Below, one piece after another: positions 12,651 through 22,880 of a DNA stretch of 64,000 nucleotides (the first letter of the stretch is position 1; each line of letters starts with the position of its first letter). Source of the DNA: Adenanthera pavonina (taxonomy: Eukaryota; Streptophyta; Magnoliopsida; Fabales; Fabaceae). The stretch is from assembly GCA_026686845.1 (NCBI GenBank), contig JAIVEN010000012.1, positions 20,214,501-20,278,500 of the forward strand, given 5' to 3'. Both the position numbers and the translations under genes were made by a program. The notes under the pieces were generated by a model, which was not told the origin of the DNA, searched no databases, and was given only the letters and a program-made list of their open reading frames with translations.

Positions 12651-12957
12651 TACTCCCTTAGATTTTTTTATTGGGAATTTTTAGAAGTTTTTTTTATTTT
12701 TTTATAAGAAATCTTGTAATATTTAATAAGATTTTTTTAATTTATTCTTATTATTTATTTCTTCTTATAAATTATTATTATATTTTTTAAATAAAAAATT
12801 ACTTTTAATTGGTTAAATAATATTTAATATGAATTATATTAGTATATTAAATAGGATTAAAAATATTTAATTTTTTTATAATTTTAAAAAAATAATTAAC
12901 TTTCTTAATTTTTATAAAATAATTAAAAGTACCTTATAAAATAAATTTAAGAGAGTA
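12651..12957. mobile_element. Stowaway-like MITE, strongly decayed
   Basis: It begins TACTCCCTTAGATTT, and the right end reverse-complements to TACTCTCTTAAATTT. These are Stowaway-style ends with TA flanks and an AT-rich interior of about 300 bp. Identity between the arms is lower than in the other copies, so it is old. Confidence 0.55.
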
Positions 12958-15059
12958 TTATTAAATCATCAAATTTGACTTCTTTTACCAAATTACCACT
13001 TAAGATCTGTGGACCAAATAAGGCTAGTTGCATTTATATATACTTCTAATTTTTTCTTAATTTCTTTTAAGTTGGCAAAAGAAAAAAAAGGACTAAAATT
13101 GAGACAATAATTGTGGATTATAAACGTGAAAGATGATGGGAAGTTGGGAACAATTCTTTGTAAGTGACAACTTTGCTGTTATAAATACGATCATCAATGT
13201 CAAAGATGATGTAAGCTGTTGCTTTTGGTAGGGACAACTTAGTTATTATAAATACTGTTGATCTGATTGGTGATCGTCAAAATAGAAGATGATGTTCCGT
13301 GGGATAGCTCGGTCATTACAATTCTAATTTTAAAAAATATAAGATATCTTTTAATTGAATTATATAGATTAAAAATTAGAATTAAAATTAATTAATTATC
13401 TTGATTTCTTTAAAAATATTAATATTTTTTTAAAATTATCTTTATTTAATCTTTTTCTCTTTCTCTTTAGATACATTAAATAGAGGTATTTTTCTGAAAA
13501 TGTATAATAAATACTACCTCATATATTGTAAAAAATTCTATATATATGATCAGAACAAAAGATCCTATATATAAGATTGGAAGAAGTACTAAATTAGTAC
13601 ATAAGTAATTAATTTTCTTCATGTTTTTTCTTTTATTTTAAAAAGATTTAATTCTTTTAATATTTATTATATATAGAATATAAAAATGAATAAATTAGTT
13701 ATGTATCTTTTCAAAATAAAGTTATGCAGTAATTCATAATATTATTGATTATTTATTTATATGTAATAAGAATAATAATATTTTTCTGTATTGTAAAAAA
13801 TAATTTTATCAATAGAAACTAAGTCGATAAACAAATTTTCAATGTTTAATAAATATTGTCAAAATTAAATGATATTTAAAAAATAGAAAGATAAATTCAT
13901 AAGGAAAAAAATTATAATTTTTAATAAAATATTAAAAATTAATCAATTTAATTAATACTCTATAAGAGTAAGAAAGAATAATGAACCTTTGGTTCTTCGA
14001 GGGTGAATACGATTGCGATTAGACAATTCCACGTGTCAAAGTTTGTTCACCAGTCAACCTTGCGGTCCCATCAAATCCAAACATGCCATATTTCGCAAAA
14101 AAACAATGGTAAGAAAGGGATGGGAGAAACAAAATCAATCTTAATGGGTTGGATCTCTTATTGATAATCATATTGAGATTTTAAACGAAAAATTTATAAT
14201 GAGTTGCTAAATATATTAAGATAAATTTTTTTTGTATTTTTTTAAAATATATTTTTTTCTACCAAGCATAGTATATTTTGATGCTTATTAGATGAAGTTA
14301 AGTAACTCCCCTAAATTTATTTCTCAAGATACTATTTGCACTTATTGATTATTATTTTTTTAAGAGTGCAAACAGGTTACATGATGTTCACCTTACATTG
14401 CCCATACCCAAATTCAACAATACATTACAATATACAACTTCCACACCATTATTTTCTAGCACAAATGATTTATCATTTGTCTTAAGACTAAGGATAATTC
14501 ATGATTTTTCAAGCTATATGAGTTAGGGTCAAATGTAGGTTGCAAAAAGAAAATTAATATAGATTTGCAATACAAGACTCAAAGAGGGGCTCAAGCGGAT
14601 GAATATATACATGAAAGATATGTTTGAAAGGTTGAAACGTATTTTAAAAAATGCCCAAATCATTTTTTAAAAATACATGAAGTCATTGATTCACCTCAAG
14701 GGGTTCCAAGATAAGTTCTAGAGTAATGATATTTAGATAGACTATGCATATCAATTTGCTACTATTTTCTCTTAATATAAACATTCAAATTATTCCTCAA
14801 TTATTGTGTACAAAAATTTTCTTCAAAATCACCAAGTATATGATTGATATTGCATATATATGTTATTTTGTATTTAAAAGATAAATATATGATTGATATT
14901 TTAAGGGAGAAAATAAAAATAAGGAAATGAGCTCCATAGACCTATTAACGTTTTATTAATCGAAATCAATTTCTCATTAAATATAAAGAAGAGGCTTTAG
15001 GTTAATTGTTGGCTGCAAATTAAAATGAGACAAGTGTGTTTCTTGATGAGAAAAATTAA
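12958..15059. other. AT-rich intergenic sequence left of the tandem array
   Basis: No gene recognised. A further possible decayed MITE end (TACTACCTCATATATTG near 13513) is too weak to call. Around 14360-14500 there is a slightly more GC-balanced stretch with no recognisable coding content. The tandem array begins at about 15.06 kb. Confidence 0.35.
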
Positions 15060-15284
15060 TAAAAAAAGATGTTTAGGTGGTGCACTTCCCCAAGTATTCT
15101 TTTTTCCTTTAGGTAATTGTTAATTTGACAAGTACAGATTTAAGATCAGGGAGAAAACTGCATTGGCAAAAAATAATAATAAAAAGAATGAAACTGCAAA
15201 AACAAGTAGGCTTCATCTTCGTGATGTAAATGGGCCAAAATTACTGGGCCAGCCCAAAGTGTAAAATCCTAAAGTGGATATAGA

Positions 15285-15390
15285 TACATATATATGAACA
15301 AGGACGAGGCAACAGGAAGTGATTGAATGTGAACTGACAATAGGAGGGTTTTGGTTAGTTTTGAGAGAGGGAGGAGGAAGTAGTTATCAG
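15285..15390. other. Micro-inversion specific to unit 1
   Basis: This stretch (AACAAGGACGAGGCAACAGG ... AGGAGGGTTTTGGTTAG ... GGAGGAGGAAG) is the reverse complement of 59930-60045 in unit 3. Sequence on both sides is in the same orientation in both units. Unit 2 shares the unit 3 orientation where it can be compared. Confidence 0.75.
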
Positions 15391-15880
15391 GGATCAAAAT
15401 TTACGGCATATATACAAATCGATGCATGCGTTGAAACAGTACAAATTTAATTTAATTTTATTATTATATTTTAAAAATATTTTTATTTTATTAGTAATAT
15501 AATATAAAATAAAGATAATTTTTGAATTGTCACTCTTTTAAAAAAAGATATTATCATTTAAAAATTAAAAATAAAAAAAATTTAAATATTGATAATTCAA
15601 ATTAAAACTGAATAATGAAGATCTCATCACAACAATTAGTAGGTGCTTATGCTCATCACCGAATGACCGAGGTCTTCTACTGCTGCTAAAACAAAAACAA
15701 ATCTAGACTGTCTAAATTTATTATATAAATTTTTTAAGGTTTATTATTTTTAAAATAAAAAATTTAAAATAGAAAATAAAAATAATCTTTCAACTGTGAA
15801 ATTTTTAGAAAATAATATTTAAAAATAAAAATACAATATAAAATTTGGACAGTGTGGATGCCGCGGGTCGCTGAATAAGA

Positions 15881-16462
15881 CTCTTTTTGGTATCACTGTT
15901 AAAATCAAGGTTTGTGCTCAAAATGAAGTTTAATATATTTTATATATGTTTGACTTCACTTTTAATTCTTCATTAGAGAATCATTTTGGAGTCAAAACCA
16001 CGTCTCACTATAAACCGATTACTCCCTACTTTTCCGTTTTGTTTCTTTACTTTTATCTATATTTATTTTAAAGTCAAATAAAATTGGATCAATAAAAATG
16101 AAAAAAAATTAAAAAATTAAAAAATAAAATTTTTATAAAATTTCTTCTATCTAATAACCAAAATGTCCATTCAAAATTTTAATCTCCATGAATTATAATT
16201 TGTAAGAAAATGTTACATCAGATATATTATGTTCTCAATTAAATAAATATAGATTAAATTTTAATTCAAGTAAATTAAATTAATCATGAAATAGAGTTTA
16301 AACTCAATTTAAAAAAAAATTATAAATTTTATCAAAATCAATTTTTAAATAAATCATCCAAACATAAATATATTAATTTAAAATTAATTTTTATTATAAC
16401 TACATTATAAAATTAATCCTACCAAAATTTATTTTTAACAACCTGAAATTCAAACGGTTCTA
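15881..16462. mobile_element. MITE family member (about 550 bp, Tourist/Harbinger-like), copy 1
   Basis: The AT-rich interior aligns throughout with 45504-46057 and 46179-46725; shared phrases include TTTTAAATAAATCATCCAAA and CTATATTTATTTTAAAGT. Ends are TTTGG..TTC-like and are approximate here. The segment is absent from units 2 and 3 at the equivalent place, so it inserted after duplication or was lost elsewhere. Confidence 0.6.
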
Positions 16463-16889
16463 ACCAAAAACTAAAGGGTAAAAGGTTGACAACATTCGGA
16501 ACAGTCGTTTTCATAAGGACGCAATCAACACGGCCTCCTGCTTTCAGAATAACAAAGCATCATTCACCATTCACCTCACGTCACGGCCCCTTACCACCTC
16601 AATCTTTTTTCTTTTTTTGGTAACCTCAATCTTTATTCTTTGTCATCACTTACATTTTTTTTTTACTTCTTTCATGTCCTGTCACTTCATGTGTTTGTAC
16701 GCCCTGTCATCTTCAATATTAATACTATTTATGAGTAGCACTCATCTTTAACTCTTACTATTTAATTTTAATAATAATAATAATAATATAAATATGTTGT
16801 GTGTGTACAAACAATTGGTCAATTATGCTTTGATATGATATTTATATATGTGTGCATTTTTTTTATGAAAGGATACGGCAAAATCTTAC

Positions 16890-17350
16890 AAGAATTAAAG
16901 AAATAAATATAAATGATGACTACTTCATATAATTAGAGTTAATAATATAAGTTAAATATGACAAATCAACCAGTTTAATTTGATAAAATAGATGAATTGA
17001 ATTTAAAAAATAAGAGTCCAAATAAAAAATTAACTTTTGCATATGAGTTTATTAAGCATGTGATTTAGATAAATTAGCTCAAATGAGTTATTGATCGACT
17101 TGTTTAACTCTTTTTTTAATTTAAAATATTTAAAAATATATATTATTTTATTAATTAGTAATATATAAATTATAAAATATTAATAATATGTTAATTTTTA
17201 ATAAATAGTGATAATAATTAATTATATTAATTTAAATAATTATATAAAAATAAAAAAATAATATTATTTAATAAAAAAAAATATTTAAAAAAGATAGCTA
17301 TCTGGCCCTGGCTCATTTTGGGCCGGCCCACCACTTGCTAGCTTTAGTTC
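16890..17350. mobile_element. Insertion of about 450 bp specific to unit 1, possibly hAT-like
   Basis: Unit 3 reads straight from the GGCAAAGTCATTCAAGAA tract to CAATCATTGACAATACTC (about 61275-61325). Unit 1 has an extra AT-rich segment ending in TTTTGGGCCGGCCCACC. The GGGCCGGCCC motif resembles the subterminal sequence of the hAT-like element at 6281-6753. Exact ends and a target duplication could not be fixed. Confidence 0.4.
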
Positions 17351-17449
17351 CAACAGTCATTGACAATACTCACATTCTCAAATATTGATGATCAAGGTGT
17401 CATGTCTCAAATATCAATCAAGTAATAATACAAATAGGAAAAATCTATC

Positions 17450-17469
17450 TATATATATATATATATATA
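17450..17469. repeat. (TA)n microsatellite
   Basis: A run of AT dinucleotides; a similar run lies at about 17803-17822. Confidence 0.8.
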
Positions 17470-19195
17470 CAGTTACACGCACACAAATACAAGGAAACTT
17501 GGAACCAAACACATCTTGTAAAAAGTAAAAATAAACAATTAGGAACCAACACTCCCAGAAACCCAAATGATGCGAAAACCCCAAGCGAATCATTTAATTT
17601 TAAAAATAATTATATAACATATATGTCCACACATTGATTTACTAAATAATTTCATGCCATATGTTGTTTTGAAAGAATTGGAATATGATTTAGCTCTCTC
17701 GCAAGATGCTTGTCCAGAAAATTTTATAGGTAATATTGTCATTCTCGTTGGTTTCACAATGATTATTTTTTACGTCATTGAAATATAGAGGCGTTTTCAA
17801 GTATATATATATATATATATATGATCATTTATCTAAACAAGCTGACGTGATTTATTATAATTATATTAATATATTCATGTAACTACATATATCAATCCAT
17901 CCTCTCATATATCTATAATAAGCAATCATCATATAAATAGTTTTAAGAATTAATTATTACTTATTACCCTTTTAGTTATAATTTTCTATTCCCACTTTTG
18001 TTGTTTTATTTGTAAATTATAACCATATGAACTACTTTCCCATATTCTTAATATAAAACTTTTTTTATAACAAAATCTCGTGAACTTTTATTTTATAACT
18101 AAGTTGTTCTAAAAAATTGTAACACGTACTCATAAGGCTGATTTGTGCCTAATAGAAAAACTGTAAAACTTATTGATAGTTCCAAGATCGATCCCTCACA
18201 TTCAAGTAGTTTCCTGCATCAACACCAATGTACGGATCCGAAATTGTAAAATAATGTGTACTCATTAATTCAAATGTTTTTGGTTGAAGACTATATATAG
18301 CTTCTTCAGCTAAATCAATTTCATATTGTTAAACTTCATATAAAAAAATTAATTTTTTATTTTTTGTCTATCAATACAACTCCCATTTCTCCGCATTTGG
18401 TCTGTGTCCTATATAGGCCAATATTGAGAAGATGTTACATTATCTTGTTTTTTGATGCTGTGTCTACAACAAAATTACCTATACGACAGTGCAGACCCAT
18501 CCTTTTTTTTTTTGGGCTATTAGTAAAATTGAACTTTTTAGCCCTAAGTCCTTTTTTCCCCTTCTGTATTCCTCATATACTTTTAAAAACGAAAATACGC
18601 GTATATTTGATATATATTATATATGATACATATATCACACACACGTGTGTGTGGTAATTAGACCTCCCAAGTGCAATCAAATTGTCACACTAAACAAAAT
18701 CCATAAAATATTTCAATCCTTTCTCCGGCAGTAAAAGCAACCAACAGGACCTAAGAGCAAAAATGAGAAGCAAGCCGTGCTAAAACAAGACCTGAGGTGT
18801 TCATGCCCGAGCTTGAACCCGCCGATTGCGTGGCTCAATAAAAACCTGGGCCAAATTAGGTTAGGTATCAGGCAAGACAAACCATCTTGTGCCAAATAAA
18901 TTTGTATAAAATATTAAAAAAATAAAAAAATAACCCTATTTTTAATAAAAAAATACTTATTTATATTTAACAATATATTTATTTAAAAAATAATGTTAAG
19001 ATAAAAATAATATCCTTAAAAATTAATTATGAATACTCAATAATTATATATTATTTTTTTATAATATTAAATTAAAATTTTAAATAAAATTAAAAATTAA
19101 ATTTTAAAAAAATTTTTACAATAATTATATAGTAGTAAATATATTATATAAAATACATATAAAAAATATATCAATACTTATATATAAAATGATAA
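17470..19195. other. Non-coding part of unit 1 left of the MULE
   Basis: This sequence is conserved in order with 50640-53200 and 61560-63100, but no gene is seen. It includes the tract around 18490-18650 that has a second, related copy at about 45030 in the same unit, and a stretch at 18715-18900 that is present in unit 3 (62580-62760) but missing from unit 2. Confidence 0.5.
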
Positions 19196-19204
19196 AAAAA
19201 AATA
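19196..19204. repeat. 9-bp target site duplication, left copy
   Basis: AAAAAAATA lies immediately before the left TIR and is identical to 43563-43571 immediately after the right TIR. Nine bases is the hallmark length for Mutator-like elements. Confidence 0.9.
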
Positions 19205-19337
19205 GGGAGAATGACATTTGAAGACCAAAAGTTGCATTTAATGCCAATTATGGATCCAAACATTCCAAAATTGCAGAAACAGACCAAGGTCCGAAACTGA
19301 CCCAAAAGATTGAAACGAAATGACTACACTACCCTTC
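19205..19337 (+). repeat. Left terminal inverted repeat of the MULE
   Basis: The first 131 or so bases align without gaps to the reverse complement of 43432-43562 with 15 differences by hand count. The arm ends around CTACACTACCCTT. The transposase 5'UTR begins just inside it, so the TIR probably supplies the transposase promoter, as in Mutator. Confidence 0.9.
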
Positions 19338-20210
19338 TTTTTATGTGTGAAGCTATTTCAATAATCTCTAAGCTCGTGACTTCCCACTGACAGCCCTCCT
19401 GCAAAGCATTTCTTCTTCCCGCCATTTTCTTCATGAGACTTCTTCTCTCCATCAGCAATATTTGATCGTGTGTGTGTTGTGTGAATGCTATCTGCCCTCC
19501 ATAATGAGTCTTTCCCTCCATCATATTCCTTCTTCCCCTCTTGGTGGCTGATGCATTGAATCTCGTGAATACTGTACAGGTAAGCATCGGTCTTTCTGTT
19601 GCATCTCCTCTACTTAGGGTGAAGCTTGGTAAATGCAAACAATAATATGTCGATTTTAGTAATGGATATGCTAATGATCCTTATATAATGAATCCAGCGT
19701 TGCACAAAACAAATGGTAACTTAAGCTATGTGTGTTGAAATTATGATGAAGTTACGAGCAACATTTAGTTTACGTGTTTTATGTCAGAGATTCTCCAAAA
19801 CAAAGAAAAGTTGAAGTAATCCAATGGGCATTGAAGTTAGGAGCCCTATGACCCTTTTGTAACTTAATATGAATCTTTTGAGTAATAAAGTAACGAATAA
19901 CATAGATTACATATCATGGTCATCATGTTAAAGCCTTATATTTGCTGAACTATTTGTTTTGTATAATGGGTAATAGACGTTGAGTTAATTTTCTCTTGTG
20001 CTTATGACTAAATATTAGCAGTAAACTTTAGGCAAGACGGAGTAGTAAATAACTGAATATCAATAGTAAATTATAGCAGATGTAGTAGTTAATATGGAAC
20101 AAGAGTTGTGAAGTAATTGTTGTTATTAATAAGTAAAATGAAATGACAGAGTAACATACTATAACATTTCATATTGTTTTATTTGTCCAGGTTGATTAAT
20201 CAGTGGTGGA
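19338..20210 (+). other. 5' leader region of the transposase gene with a probable 5'UTR intron
   Basis: Pyrimidine-rich leader-like sequence runs to a strong donor GTACAG|GTAAGC (intron from 19580), and a good acceptor TTTGTCCAG ends at 20190. The predicted intron is 611 bp and the coding ATG lies 20 nt after it. Short minus-strand frames in this stretch have no family resemblance. The splice sites are inferred from consensus. Confidence 0.5.
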
Positions 20211-22494
20211 ATGGTGAAGGAAATTTTTTGTTATTTTCATTTTGGTGGAGAAATGGTGAAGGATTTGAATGGCACTATGCAATATAATAGGGGCCAATCA
20301 AGTGGAAGTTTGATCAAAGAAGGAACTTCACTTGAACAACTGATAATATTAATATCATCATCGATCAACTATGATGTTCATGGTTCGAAGCTGAAGTATA
20401 CATTAAAGTTTGATAATACAACATTTTTAGACCTCACAGATGATGGAGGGGTAGAAAATCTAATCAAGTTCAATGGCGATTTTGGTCGCGTATACATAAT
20501 CGGGAATGACCATCAAAATATAGAGGCAGCAATAGACTCACATGAATGGTTAGTTTTTACATGTGCATAAATATAATCATTGTGTTGTTGTTTCAAGGAA
20601 GTAATGAATTTATGTTAATTGAACATGCAGGATGGGCCTTTTCAATGGTGATTCACACATTGGCTTTCCCTCTATGCTTGAGATTGACCATCTACCTTGT
20701 GCAATATCAACTATTCCATCATCATTGCCTCAGCTAGATAGTTCAAAATGGCAGGATGTGATTGTGGGAAGTGGACAGATATTTCCTAATGCTGATGCGT
20801 TTAGAAAGGCATTATACAAGTATAGCCTTGCCTACAAGTTTGATTATGAATTCACAAGGAATAACCCTGATAAAATGATAGTGAACTGCAAAGTTGAAGG
20901 ATGCAATTGGAAGCTGACAGCATATGCATTTGATGAGGAGTCGTCCTACCTTCAAGTGAAGACTTTCCATAAGGAGCACATTCATTCTGCACAAGACAGC
21001 CTCGTACTAACTCATAATGCTAGATGCACATTGACAACATCAATTGTTATTGATATAGTCAGGGACAGTCCTGACAAAACTGCCAATGACATTAGGAAGG
21101 AGTTATTAAGAGATTATGGACTAGAACTAACTTACCGTCAAGCATTGAGGGCCAAAGAGAAAGCTTTAGAGCAAATACATGGCATGCCTGAAAAATCATA
21201 TTTCCTAATACCTTGGTTATGTAATAGAGTGAAGGAAACTGATTCAGAAACTATAGCCAAGTGGGTGGCTGATGATAACATATTTGAAAGATTATTCATT
21301 GCATATAGTTTTTCTATCAAAGGATTCTTCCAAGGGGCCCGACCTATTATCTTTGTGGATGGATGCCATCTTAGCGGTCCTTACCAAGGAACTATGTTGT
21401 CAGCGTCAGCGTATGATGCAGACAATAACCTTTTTCCATTGGCATATGCTATTGTTGGACGTGAAACCTTTGATGATTGGGCATGGTTTCTTCAAAACCT
21501 TAAAGAAATTACAGGTTCTTTACAAATAACTATTGTGTCTGACCGACATCATGCAATCATTGGTGCTGTGCAAGCAATATTTGGAGGTGACAGACATGCA
21601 TTCTGTTATCGTCATGTGAATAGCACTGAGTTTACAAAAGTTTGCAAAGGAAGGGGAAGGAAGAGCAAGGAAGAGGCGTTTAAGTTACTTGATGCAATTG
21701 CCTATGCACGACTTCAACGTGATTTTGACATGGCAATGGGAAATTTATGGAAATTCTGTCCAGAATTAGCAAGATGGGTAGAAACTGATGGTGATGTTGA
21801 TAGGTGGTCAATGTTCAAGTTCCCATACAATCGGTGGGATCATATAACAACTTATTTGGCCGAATCATTTAATTCATGGTTGGTTAAGGAGAGAAGGCAT
21901 TTTGTTTGTGTACTGATCAATGAACATAGAGACAAGTTGGCCAGGAAGTTTGTTAAAAATAGGGAAGGTATGCAGAAGTGGAAAAATGGAGTTGGTCCCA
22001 AAGTTGATGAGAAGATAAAGGAGAGTGTTTTGAGAGGGGAAATTATGGTTGCTGAATATTATGGAGAAAATATGATATTAGTGCGAACTGGTTCTGTAGA
22101 TCTTCGTGTGAATTTAGCCTTACGGGAGTGCGCGTGTAAAGGTTGGGAGATGAGTGGAATTCCCTGTCCTCATGCTTGTGCAGCCATAAAAAAAGTGCAT
22201 GGCAATGTTTATAATTTTGTACATGAATCCTTCCTACTCAGCTCACAGGAGAAAATTTATAGCGGCACTTTAAATCCTGTCGAGACACATGACATACCGA
22301 AACTGAATGCCTTGAGAGCAACTGATTTGATGAACCAAACCTTTTTAAGACCACCTATGACAAATAGGCCTCCTGGTAGACCACGGAAAAAGCGAGTTGA
22401 GTCCCAATTTCAGCAGAAGAAGCCCTATCATTGTTCTCGATGTCAACAAGCTGGTCATACCAAGAAGACATGCACAAATCCAAATCCAAGCTAA
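20211..22494 (+). CDS. mudrA: MuDR-type MULE transposase
   Basis: Exons 20211-20548 and 20631-22494 (82-bp GT-AG intron, restoring Trp113) give 2202 nt and a 733-aa protein. Domains in order: an N-terminal basic/beta-rich region (1-113) like the PB1-like N-terminus of plant MuDR proteins; a MuDR DNA-binding zinc module at about 155-235 (C199, C204, H229, H231); and a MULE DDE core with D356 (FVDGCHL), D417 (IVSDRH), the C/H motif HAFCYRH at 435-441 and E524 (AESFNSW). A SWIM zinc finger follows (C613, C615, C625, H627; IPCPHACA), then an AT-hook-like PGRPRKKR at about 694-701 and a CCHC knuckle (C714-x2-C-x4-H-x4-C727). No stop or frameshift is seen, so the protein looks competent to cut and join the TIRs in the nucleus. 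It is read away from the left TIR, and the satellite starts about 390 bp after its stop. Confidence 0.93.
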
Positions 22495-22880
22495 TGTAGT
22501 TCCACATGAGTTCTACATCAACATGGATTATGTGGATATATTTTGTTAGTATACTTGACTTTATGACTTGGGTGTGGGGGCCAATTTTTTGTATATGCAC
22601 CTCGTAATTGCACATAGTGTTCTTTTTGTGTATATGAACACTCCTTATCTAGATGGGCCAAGGACATACCATTATAGGGTAGAAGGGCATGAGCATCTTT
22701 TTGTACATGCAGCTGATATAGTGTTCTTTTTTGTATATGAATACTTCTAATGTAGATGGATTATTTAAGGGCATTGTACGGTACATGGCATAACTCTATA
22801 TGGGAAGAAGGGTCATTTTCTATATATATCACATCATATATGTAATGTTTCAAATACTGTATCTGATGAACACAAATTAA
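22495..22880 (+). other. Transposase 3' region with a short imperfect tandem duplication
   Basis: Two related copies of about 103 bp (starting near 22616 and 22719) share AGTGTTCTTTTT-TATATGAA and TAGATGG. No gene is seen. This probably contains the transposase 3'UTR and leads into the satellite. Confidence 0.45.

Noticed and set aside
19324..19638. 104-codon minus-strand frame at the left MULE end
   Set aside because: It overlaps the TIR and transposase leader on the opposite strand, uses a non-ATG start, and shows no motifs.
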